From: an uncultured Atopobium sp.
GTDB taxonomy: Bacteria > Actinomycetota > Coriobacteriia > Coriobacteriales > Atopobiaceae
Direction of reading: 5' to 3'
Assembly: GCA_938036925.1 (NCBI GenBank)
Contig: CALHVU010000016.1
Span: 1-12,343, forward strand
Length of the DNA stretch: 12,343 nt
Both the position numbers and the translations under genes were made by a program. Positions 7,092-12,343 of the stretch are shown here, in pieces. Under the pieces are notes generated by a model, which worked only from the letters and a program-made list of their open reading frames with translations, searched no databases and had not been told where the DNA came from. Within the stretch, counting starts at the first letter, position 1. The number at the start of each line of letters is the position of its first letter.

Positions 7092-8030
7092 CTACTGAGC
7101 CTTTGGCTGTGCTTCAGTCTTTGGAACACAAATGAGCATGGTACGACCATACTGGTCAGTGTAATTGCAGGTAAAGAGTGTAAGAACGTGATCAGCGCGA
7201 GAAATAACCTCGGCAGCATCAGAACGCGAGCTTACTGCCCTAGAAAGCCTATCCTTCAAGTAAGACCTGAACTCATCAACAGAGCCAAAGTTAAACTGCC
7301 TGACTTCCTCGTCGTCTTCGTCGGTGTGATAGGTAAATACTGGCTCAAGCTCATATGTCTGAGTAGGTGTGACGTACCAGATAGTCTCAACCTTATCGAA
7401 GGTAGATTGGTCATTCATTGCTCCAATGTACTGGAACATGGAGCCGTTTCTCATATGGTGGCCATAGAGAATAGTCTGCTGGTCAGTAAGGCCATTTGGA
7501 TTGTTCTGGTAGTCCATGAAAATCTGGCCACCGATTGACCACTCACCCTTTGCGTTTGTATGCAGGTAGTGATCGTTATCTGTAGTCTGATATACAGGGT
7601 AGTTGACCTGCGTATCTGGAATCTGAATCCAGCCGACAACCTGGTTGTTTACTGCCTGAAGTCCGGCCCAGTCAATAACTGGGGCCTCGTCTTTTTTCTC
7701 GGAAACTGTTGCGTATGTAGCGAGTTCTTCGTTGATGACGTCTTGCTCGTGGTATTCAAGCTGGGTCTTACCAAACATAACGCCGGCAACAACCAAGAGG
7801 CCAATGCCAACTACCAGCAAGAGCGTGGAAAGAATATAAGCAAAACCTTTCTTCTTAGTGGGTTTCTCGCCAGACTTTTTAGGAGAGGTTTTTTTGTTGC
7901 CCTCTTTTTTTGAGGACACAGAATTTTTCATAGAAACCATCTCGACAGATGTTTTTGAGGTGTGAGTATTTCCAGCCGTCTGATCGTCAGCGGCGAATGA
8001 AGCAAAATGCTTGCCGTTTTTTGATTCCAT
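7092..8030 (-). CDS. srtB: Class B sortase
   Basis: A cell-surface cysteine transpeptidase of 312 residues. A Lys/Ser/Thr-rich cytoplasmic tail of about 60 residues precedes one membrane helix at about 64-86, which anchors the enzyme with its catalytic domain outside. Sortase B landmarks are VVGWIQIPDTQVNYPV (131-146), LYGHHMRNGSMF with catalytic His191, TLFTCNY with catalytic Cys288, and GRTMLICV with Arg296. Class B enzymes cleave LPXTG- or NPQTN-like sorting signals and attach proteins to peptidoglycan or build pili. No sorting-signal substrate is encoded in this window, so its target is unknown. The ATG at 8030 has AAGGGGAG very close upstream; starts at Met31 or Met34 would shorten the tail and cannot be excluded. 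It has its own terminator and a separate upstream region, so it is probably monocistronic. Confidence 0.93.
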   Translation of the reverse strand: MESKNGKHFASFAADDQTAGNTHTSKTSVEMVSMKNSVSSKKEGNKKTSPKKSGEKPTKKKGFAYILSTLLLVVGIGLLVVAGVMFGKTQLEYHEQDVINEELATYATVSEKKDEAPVIDWAGLQAVNNQVVGWIQIPDTQVNYPVYQTTDNDHYLHTNAKGEWSIGGQIFMDYQNNPNGLTDQQTILYGHHMRNGSMFQYIGAMNDQSTFDKVETIWYVTPTQTYELEPVFTYHTDEDDEEVRQFNFGSVDEFRSYLKDRLSRAVSSRSDAAEVISRADHVLTLFTCNYTDQYGRTMLICVPKTEAQPKAQ

Positions 8031-8052
8031 GCACTCCCCTTCTGAAGGTACT

Positions 8053-8074
8053 CTTTGTCATACCTTTGTCATAC
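8053..8074. repeat. Two perfect tandem copies of an 11-bp unit upstream of the sortase gene
   Basis: CTTTGTCATAC occurs twice back to back (8053-8063 and 8064-8074); on the minus strand it reads GTATGACAAAG twice. The pair lies 23-44 nt upstream of the sortase ATG, next to its Shine-Dalgarno. The unit is one helical turn, so a protein could bind both copies on the same DNA face. It may instead be simple slippage in the leader. Confidence 0.6.
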
Positions 8075-8091
8075 CCCTTAAAAGTTTAGCT

Positions 8092-8118
8092 ATGCACGAA
8101 ACAAAAATCTCTGTGCAT
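8092..8118. promoter_or_regulatory. Spaced inverted repeat in the sortase upstream region
   Basis: ATGCAC (8092-8097) and GTGCAT (8113-8118) are perfect complements 21 bp apart start to start, about two helical turns. They lie 62-88 bp upstream of the sortase ATG, where promoter or operator sites are expected. I could not settle on a -35/-10 pair here. Operator status is inference from geometry only. Confidence 0.3.
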
Positions 8119-8156
8119 CTTATGAAGTCATCGCATAATCACATTTTGCGATACGC

Positions 8157-8190
8157 AAAACCCGCGCCTCAGATCTCCTGAAGCGCGGGT
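8157..8190 (-). terminator. Rho-independent terminator of purE
   Basis: On the minus strand the stem ACCCGCGCTTCAG / CTGAGGCGCGGGT pairs over 13 bp with a single U-G wobble and a 5-nt loop, followed by UUUU. It begins about 80 nt past the purE stop. A second perfect hairpin, TTTTGCG-ATA-CGCAAAA at 8144-8160, overlaps its U-tract. Confidence 0.85.
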
Positions 8191-8269
8191 CTCGTGTGCG
8201 ATTGCGGATGCAGGTACGCATGCATGCGAGTTCTATTTGCGGACTACGTGCATGCGGGTACGAGCTAGC
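8191..8269 (-). other. purE 3' untranslated stretch with scrambled short repeats
   Basis: The 79 bp between the purE stop and its terminator repeat several short words: TTGCGG at 8202 and 8237, GCAGGTACG at 8210 against GCGGGTACG at 8254, and GCATGCGAG at 8222 against GCATGCGGG at 8250. No reading frame or known RNA motif was recognised. Confidence 0.4.
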
Positions 8270-8731
8270 TTATGCGTCAGCCATTTCAGCTTTAAGCTGG
8301 ACGATCTTCTCGCGATACTCTGGAAGGGATGCGCCAAGAATCTGAGTAGCGTAAATAGCTGCGTTTTTAGCGCCGTTGATGGCAACGCAAGCAACTGGCA
8401 CGCCGGATGGCATCTGAACCATGGAAAGCAGGGAGTCCATGCCGCCGAGGTCAGAGGTCTTCATTGGAACGCCAACGACAGGCAGTGGAGTAAATGCAGC
8501 AACAACTCCGCCCAGGTGAGCGGCCTTTCCTGCAGCTGCAATGATTACCTTGAGGCCACGGTCAGCGGCGGTCTCGGCCCACTGGTGAACCTTATCTGGA
8601 GTGCGGTGTGCGGATGCAATGACCAGCTCATATGGAACGCCAAGGCGCTCAAGTTCAGCGGTACATCCCTCCATAGTTGCAAGGTCGCTCTTTGATCCCA
8701 TGATAATGCCGACAACAGGCTGATCTGCCAT
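8270..8731 (-). CDS. purE: N5-carboxyaminoimidazole ribonucleotide mutase (PurE, class I-like)
   Basis: Acts at step 6 of purine synthesis, converting N5-CAIR to CAIR if it is class I, the form that works with PurK. The protein has 153 residues. Motifs are GSKSD (12-16), IASAHRTPD with the catalytic His42, AAGKAAHLGGVVAAFTPLPVVGVP (66-89), and SDLGGMDSLLSMVQMPSGVPVA. The usual AGGAAHLPG is AGKAAHLGG here, a form I associate with clostridial and coriobacterial PurE. I chose the ATG at 8731 because AAAGGAG lies about 6 nt upstream; starts at 8755 and 8788 would precede that site. No purK is present in the window, so class I activity is inferred from sequence pattern. It is divergent from the vitamin B6 kinase gene and separate from purF-purM-purN. 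Confidence 0.96.
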   Translation of the reverse strand: MADQPVVGIIMGSKSDLATMEGCTAELERLGVPYELVIASAHRTPDKVHQWAETAADRGLKVIIAAAGKAAHLGGVVAAFTPLPVVGVPMKTSDLGGMDSLLSMVQMPSGVPVACVAINGAKNAAIYATQILGASLPEYREKIVQLKAEMADA

Positions 8732-8788
8732 CTCTGCTCCTTTGTTACGTCTCATAAAATAGGCGGATACGTCAAATATCCATCTCAC

Positions 8789-8803
8789 AGTATAGAGTAT
8801 GAT
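8789..8803. promoter_or_regulatory. Abutting divergent -10-like boxes for purE and pdxK
   Basis: On the minus strand 8789-8794 reads TATACT, about 57 nt before the purE ATG; on the plus strand 8798-8803 reads TATGAT, about 45 nt before the kinase ATG. Neither has a good -35 at 16-18 bp. If both are used, the two polymerases would compete for this 116-bp gap. Confidence 0.28.
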
Positions 8804-8847
8804 TTTCTAGAACGTTGGTCCATCAGTCCACGTGAAAGGAAACTGTA

Positions 8848-9717
8848 ATGAATGAAACCAACTCTGTTCTGTACCAGCGAGAAAGCTCGTACATCCCTCG
8901 CATTGCCGCAGTGCATGACCTCTGCGGATACGGAAAATGCTCGCTTGGCGTAGCTATTCCGGTTCTGTCAGCAGCGGGATGTGACGTTTGTCCAGTACCT
9001 ACGTCGCTTTTCTCGGCACACACCAAGTTCCCTACGTTCTACATGCACGACACCACCAACATGCTCGAGGATTACCTGAATGCATGGCAGGAAGAGGGTA
9101 TTGACCTGGACGTCATTTATTCTGGCTTCCTTGGTGCAGCAGAGCAGGTTGCAAGCATTCAGCGCTTGTACCAGGAGCATCCAAAGGCACTCCGCGTTGT
9201 TGACCCAGTTATGGGCGATGGCGGCAAGATGTATCCAACCTATACGCAAGAGCTTTGTGACGCAATGAAGTCCCTGGTAAACGGCGCAGATATTTTGACA
9301 CCAAATCTTACTGAGGCTTCAATTCTGACGGGTATTCCATACGCTGGTCAGGATTTGACTGATGAGCAGGTAGATGAGCTGCTTGATGCACTGCTTGCGA
9401 TGGGCGCCAAGTGCGTTGTTCTTAAGGGCATTGTTCGCGGTGATGGCCTTATTCGCAACTTTGTTGCTACCGAGTCCGAGCGCGGTGAGATTGTTTCCGA
9501 GCTTCTCCCCTACATGCTGCACGGAACTGGCGATCTGTTTGCTTCTGCGCTTTTAGCTGCAGTTATGTGCGGTCAAGAAATCGCTGACGCAGTTGAGTTT
9601 GCTGGTGAGTTTGTCTGCGAGTCCATGGAAATTACTCGTGAGCAGCCAAACTTTGAGCTTCGTGGCGTTTCGTTTGAGACAAAGCTTGGCCTAATTGCCC
9701 AGCTTCTGCAGGAGTAA
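8848..9717 (+). CDS. pdxK: Pyridoxal/pyridoxamine kinase (vitamin B6 salvage)
   Basis: A ribokinase-fold enzyme of 289 residues that phosphorylates B6 vitamers with ATP to supply pyridoxal phosphate. It opens with RIAAVHDLCGYGKCSLGVAIPVLSAAG (18-44), the typical N-terminus of the Gram-positive PdxK/PdxY group, followed by CPVPTSLFSAHTKF. Further landmarks are VVDPVMGDGG (117-126), the TPNLTEA motif (151-157), and the anion-hole and catalytic-base segment HGTGDLFASALLAAV with Asp229. It has more cysteines than expected for the family, but I see no metal-binding pattern. AAAGGA lies about 8 nt before the ATG. The first 17 residues are not conserved-looking, so an internal start is possible but lacks a better ribosome site. 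Thiamin-pyrimidine kinase (ThiD) is the main alternative; the N-terminal motif favours B6. Confidence 0.9.
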   Translation: MNETNSVLYQRESSYIPRIAAVHDLCGYGKCSLGVAIPVLSAAGCDVCPVPTSLFSAHTKFPTFYMHDTTNMLEDYLNAWQEEGIDLDVIYSGFLGAAEQVASIQRLYQEHPKALRVVDPVMGDGGKMYPTYTQELCDAMKSLVNGADILTPNLTEASILTGIPYAGQDLTDEQVDELLDALLAMGAKCVVLKGIVRGDGLIRNFVATESERGEIVSELLPYMLHGTGDLFASALLAAVMCGQEIADAVEFAGEFVCESMEITREQPNFELRGVSFETKLGLIAQLLQE

Positions 9718-9785
9718 GACGCTTCTACAAAATAAACTGCTCGCACAGACCTTTGCGTTGCAAAAAGCATTCTTTTTCTTTGTCG

Positions 9786-9820
9786 TAGGCGCTCACTCGC
9801 GTAGAGTGGGCGCCTATTCT
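9786..9820 (+). terminator. Terminator-like hairpin after pdxK
   Basis: TAGGCGCTCACTC (9786-9798) pairs with GAGTGGGCGCCTA (9804-9816) over 13 bp with one U-G wobble and a 5-nt loop. The following tail is only TTCTT, so termination may be incomplete. A smaller hairpin, ATGCAT-GAAA-ATGCAT (9839-9854) followed by TTT, lies just downstream and could back it up. Confidence 0.7.
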
Positions 9821-10205
9821 TCGCAAGCAATCTTCGTTATGCATGAAAATGCATTTTCCTAGTCCTTTATTCGTTTCATTTTTTATCAAACAAAAATTGA
9901 GCTTCAAAATAGGGCGAAAAAGGTAAAAAATCCGTTTAGTTGGAAATCGAAGAAATTGATTACATATTTGATATTACTAAAAGCCCAGTTGGCGTTAATC
10001 AAGCGACACATTGCTAAATCAAAATCGCTCAAAATTGTCATGCATAAAGATTAAAACCCCCAACTAAACGGCTTTTTTACCTTTTTGGGGCCAAAATCGG
10101 CTTGGAAACACCGATTCCATGACTTTCAGTCAAATTAACGTGCAAATCATTCGCCGCGCCACCTTTTGAGGTATGCCGACCCCCGATAAGTCACTTCCAG
10201 CAGCA
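9817..10205. other. AT-rich gene-free core between convergent genes
   Basis: This 389-bp stretch lies between the two flanking terminators, so it should see little transcription. It is visibly more AT-rich than its neighbours and holds no credible reading frame on either strand. Its main content is the 27-bp inverted repeat described separately. A smaller inverted pair (AATCGG 10095-10100 with CCGATT 10111-10116) also lies here. Nothing recognisable as tRNA, known small RNA or attachment site was seen. Confidence 0.6.
9917..10086. repeat. Long near-perfect inverted repeat, MITE-like
   Basis: Arms at 9917-9943 and 10060-10086 are complementary at 26 of 27 positions; the only mismatch is T9931 against C10072. 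Each arm carries the word CCAACTAAACGG next to a six-base T run on the outward-reading strand. The 116 bp between them are AT-rich and non-coding. GGGC flanks the structure on both sides one base beyond each arm (9912-9915 and 10088-10091), a possible but weak 4-bp target duplication. The form fits a miniature inverted-repeat element or the remnant of a larger mobile element. A large bidirectional terminator-like structure is the alternative, since each 12-bp GC-richer stem leads into UUUUUU. Confidence 0.7.
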
Positions 10206-10210
10206 CAAGC

Positions 10211-10240
10211 AAAAGAGCAGCTGACTTCAGCGGCTCTTTT
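10211..10240 (-). terminator. Terminator of the 10265-11179 gene, possibly bidirectional
   Basis: AAAAGAGC and GCTG (10211-10223) pair with CAGC and GCTCTTTT (10228-10240) with one A-G mismatch and an ACTT loop. The minus-strand read ends in UUUU and lies about 25 nt past the stop. The plus-strand read also ends in a T-rich run. The left arm can alternatively pair with CTCTTTTGCTTG (10241-10252), giving a perfect 12-bp outer stem with 10206-10217. Confidence 0.75.
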
Positions 10241-10264
10241 CTCTTTTGCTTGCAGGTCCGTAGA

Positions 10265-11179
10265 CTACTTAGTGCCTGAAGAACTGTCGCTTGTACCTGT
10301 GCTGTTAGTGGTACCAGTGGTTCCTGTTGTTCCAGTTGTGGTGTTCTTCTTTGTTGAAGAATCTCCGCCAACAATACCGCCAAGCACGCGGACTGGCGTA
10401 AATGACGTGGCAATCTGGTCTCGTAGCTCTTTTTGAATGGTGTCGTTTGCACCAGTAATGACCATGGTGATATTTACTCCATCAGAAGATTGCGTCTTTG
10501 AGAACGTAAAGGTAAAGATAGGTGTTGCATCTCCGCCAGGTTTAAGGAATCCAAAGAGCTGAGATTTCTGAAGCTCGCCCTGATCATTCCTGTGAACACT
10601 GACGTGATAGACAACGGTATTGATTCGTGGGTTGAGCAGCGCGTTAATTGCAAACGCCTGAGCCTGAACACTGGATCCCGCATAGCATTCAAGCACGTCT
10701 TTTGAGGTCGTATCGGTAACTGTTACCTCAACGCGACCAGTGTTCTCGTCAGCTTCCTGAACCGAGAAATCCTCGGGGAACTGCGTAAATCCATTACCCC
10801 ACTCAACACCGCCACGCAATGCAGATGCAACAGATCGCACCGTAACTGATTCAGTTAGATTTGCTGTGTTAGCTCGACGAATAACACCACAAGAGACCTG
10901 CATCAGAACAACAATTACCAGGAAAATCAAAACAAAAAGGACTGCCGTCTTTGTAATGACTTTCTCGATATTTGAGCCCGAAGGATCAGATCCCGAAAGT
11001 GGATCAACGTCCACTGCGACAGCTCCACCCTGCCTGCGAGCACGCTCTAGAGCTGCGCGTTCCTCGTTAGGATGACCCGTCTCGTCTACCTTGGTAAACA
11101 ACTCTTCAGCTGCGTCAGCATCAAGCGCGCCCTTCTGGCGGCGCGCGAAGCGTGAACGTTCTGCATCATCTTTAGCCAT
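10265..11179 (-). CDS. Single-pass membrane protein of unknown function with Thr/Ser/Gly tail
   Basis: A 304-residue protein I cannot place in a named family. Residues 1-72 are charged, Ala/Glu/Arg-rich and probably disordered in the cytoplasm. One strong membrane helix at about 76-99 is followed by RR. The remainder (about 103-272) is predicted outside, with beta-rich segments such as RVEVTVTD, NTVVYHVSVHR and PIFTFTFSK. The last 32 residues are low-complexity Thr/Gly/Ser with GTT repeated three times. There is no LPXTG-like motif and no signal-peptidase site after the helix, so it is likely an N-in anchored surface protein. Cys165 lies in the outer domain; Cys97 lies inside or near the helix. 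The ribosome site is a weak GAGAGAG. It follows the ABC exporter gene on the same strand with a 199-bp gap. Confidence 0.78.
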   Translation of the reverse strand: MAKDDAERSRFARRQKGALDADAAEELFTKVDETGHPNEERAALERARRQGGAVAVDVDPLSGSDPSGSNIEKVITKTAVLFVLIFLVIVVLMQVSCGVIRRANTANLTESVTVRSVASALRGGVEWGNGFTQFPEDFSVQEADENTGRVEVTVTDTTSKDVLECYAGSSVQAQAFAINALLNPRINTVVYHVSVHRNDQGELQKSQLFGFLKPGGDATPIFTFTFSKTQSSDGVNITMVITGANDTIQKELRDQIATSFTPVRVLGGIVGGDSSTKKNTTTGTTGTTGTTNSTGTSDSSSGTK

Positions 11180-11204
11180 GTAGCTCTCTCATTCAACCTG
11201 CATA

Positions 11205-11226
11205 AACACATTTTCAAAGTGTGCAA
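11205..11226 (-). promoter_or_regulatory. Candidate promoter of the 10265-11179 gene
   Basis: On the minus strand TTGCAC (11221-11226) is followed by 16 bp and a TATGCA box near 11199-11204, about 20-25 nt upstream of the ATG. Both boxes are only partial matches, and the leader would be very short. Weak evidence. Confidence 0.22.
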
Positions 11227-11264
11227 TGCGTTGATTTTTGATCTTAAGTACAACTCATCGGTTT

Positions 11265-11306
11265 ACAAGCTGCAAGTCGCAGACCGCAAGTTGCAAACCG
11301 CAAACC
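11265..11306. repeat. Six-unit heptad tandem repeat
   Basis: Six consecutive 7-bp units: ACAAGCT, GCAAGTC, GCAGACC, GCAAGTT, GCAAACC and GCAAACC. The GCA-A core recurs every 7 bp, and alternate units agree better, giving a 14-bp higher-order period (GCAAGTCGCAGACC then GCAAGTTGCAAACC). It lies in the 199-bp gap upstream of the 10265-11179 gene and downstream of the ABC exporter gene. It is non-coding on both strands as far as I can see. Confidence 0.72.
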
Positions 11307-11378
11307 TGCAGTTAAGCACATCGCGAGAAGAGCGCTTGCTGTCGCAGCCGCTGTTCGCAAAGCACTTAAGGCTCTATT

Positions 11379-12343
11379 TTACCGCCTTGCGATGTTTGGT
11401 GCACCACCAAACTGCATTTGATAGTAATGAGCGTAGATTCCGCCTTTTTCTAGCAGTTCATCATGGGTTCCACGCTCAACTGCACGACCGTAATTGATAG
11501 TGATAATTTCATCAGCACCCATAATAGTCGAGAGTCGATGGGCAATGACCAGCGTAGTTCTGTTCTTTGCCAGCTCGGAAAGGGACTCCTGGACCGCGCG
11601 CTCGGACTCGTTATCCAGAGCGGAAGTAGCCTCATCCAAAATGAGTAGCGGCGGGTTCTTCAGGAACACACGCGCAATGGAAATGCGCTGCTTCTGTCCA
11701 CCGGAAAGTCTGGTTCCACGCTGTCCTACCTGCGTGTCATATCCATCTGGCAGCGATTCAATGAACTCGGCGATATTTGCTCGCTTTGCTGCCAGCGCAA
11801 TGTCTTCTGCAGAAGCTTCAGGGCAGCCGTATGCAATGTTCTCTGCGATAGTACCGTCAAAGAGGTACACGTCTTGCTGGACCATGCCAATTGCCGAGCG
11901 CAAACTGTGCTGCGTAACAGAGCGAATATCCTGCCCATCAATGGTGATGCTGCCGCTTGTCACATCGTAGAATCGTGGCAATAAAGCGCAGGTAGTGGAC
12001 TTACCTCCACCAGAAGGTCCAACCAGTGCAACAGTTTTTCCGCTCTCAATATGAAGGTTCAAGCCATCAATAACCTCTTCAGCATTGTTGTAAGCAAAAT
12101 GAACATCCTGGTAGACGATATCACCGGCGGTAATCTGAATATCGTGGGCGCCGGGTGCGTCTTGAATGTCAGGCTGAGTTTCAAGAATCTCCGAGAAACG
12201 CTTGAAACCCGCAAGGCCCTTCTGGAATGTCTCGGTAAAGTTCAGAATGTTCATGATTGGCGTGGTAAACAGCGAGATGTAGAGCGCGTACGTAGCCAGG
12301 TCAATGGCTTGCATCTGACCCTGAGCAATCATCCAGCCGCCCA
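11379..12343 (-). CDS. ABC transporter, fused membrane-ATPase (MsbA/LmrA-like), 5' end off the window
   Basis: Partial: 320 C-terminal residues are visible and the frame stays open to the right edge. Residues 1-45 are the last membrane segment of the transporter domain, and the ATPase domain starts near residue 70. Motifs occur in order: Walker A GPSGGGKST (108-116), Q-loop MVQQDVYLF with Gln156, signature LSGGQ (212-216), Walker B LLILDEA with Glu237, D-loop SALD, and switch His268 in IAHRLST. All catalytic residues are intact, so the ATPase should be active. This subfamily exports lipids, drugs or peptides, often as heterodimers encoded by adjacent genes; the partner, if any, lies to the right of the window. 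Substrate cannot be told from this half. A weak hairpin around the stop is the only terminator candidate. Confidence 0.94.
   Translation of the reverse strand, partial: GGWMIAQGQMQAIDLATYALYISLFTTPIMNILNFTETFQKGLAGFKRFSEILETQPDIQDAPGAHDIQITAGDIVYQDVHFAYNNAEEVIDGLNLHIESGKTVALVGPSGGGKSTTCALLPRFYDVTSGSITIDGQDIRSVTQHSLRSAIGMVQQDVYLFDGTIAENIAYGCPEASAEDIALAAKRANIAEFIESLPDGYDTQVGQRGTRLSGGQKQRISIARVFLKNPPLLILDEATSALDNESERAVQESLSELAKNRTTLVIAHRLSTIMGADEIITINYGRAVERGTHDELLEKGGIYAHYYQMQFGGAPNIARR

Noticed and set aside
9725..9907. A 60-codon minus-strand frame after pdxK
   Set aside because: It reads through the 13-bp pdxK terminator hairpin, has no convincing Shine-Dalgarno and looks like chance coding in AT-rich DNA.
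9718..10264. CRISPR array, tRNA, attachment site or small toxin-antitoxin pair in the large intergenic gap
   Set aside because: There is one inverted pair rather than evenly spaced direct repeats, no cloverleaf, no integrase nearby and no credible small reading frame.
10272..10352. Thr/Gly-rich repeat at the C-terminus as evidence of collagen- or ice-binding-like repeats
   Set aside because: It is short low-complexity sequence with only three GTT units and no structural periodicity beyond them.

Overview
The window looks like a chromosomal stretch from a mid-GC, Gram-positive actinobacterium of the Coriobacteriia, most like Lancefieldella/Atopobium or Olsenella relatives. This is inferred from protein flavour: a class B sortase, a Bacillus-type PurF with an Fe-S cysteine set, clostridial/coriobacterial-like PurE and PurM, a SemiSWEET and a Pit-DUF47 pair. 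No rRNA, tRNA, CRISPR array, transposase or phage gene is visible. Most of the window is ordinary housekeeping DNA; the less explained material is in the intergenic regions and three poorly characterised genes.

Layout. (1) 1-2303, minus strand: a tightly coupled operon of a DUF47/PhoU-like protein, the PiT phosphate transporter and a TrmL-type tRNA methyltransferase that runs off the left edge. (2) 2453-3630, plus strand, divergent from it: a MmcQ/YjbR-family protein, a 94-residue SemiSWEET-type transporter and a four-helix membrane protein of unknown function. (3) 3675-6872, minus strand: purF-purM-purN, covering steps 1, 3 and 5 of de novo purine synthesis. (4) 7092-8030, minus strand: a class B sortase with its own terminator, which abuts the purF promoter region. 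(5) 8270-8731, minus strand: purE (a step 6 enzyme), divergent from (6) a pyridoxal/pyridoxamine kinase at 8848-9717 on the plus strand. (7) 9718-10264: a 547-bp gene-free gap between convergent genes, with terminators at each side and an AT-rich core carrying a near-perfect 27-bp inverted repeat. (8) 10265-11179, minus strand: a single-pass membrane protein of unknown function. (9) 11180-11378: an intergenic region with a 7-bp-period tandem repeat. (10) 11379 to the right edge, minus strand: the C-terminal part of an ABC exporter with fused membrane and ATPase domains.

How the genes work together. DUF47 and Pit are a standard phosphate uptake pair. PurF, PurM and PurN act consecutively with PurD and PurL, which are not here; PurE feeds the same pathway from a separate transcript. 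Nothing in the sequence links the sortase, SemiSWEET or ABC exporter functionally to the purine genes. I did not find a convincing new multi-gene system. The best candidates for new biology are the inverted-repeat element at 9917-10086, the heptad repeat at 11265-11306, the dual-purpose hairpin upstream of purF, the enlarged TrmL and the two unknown membrane proteins.
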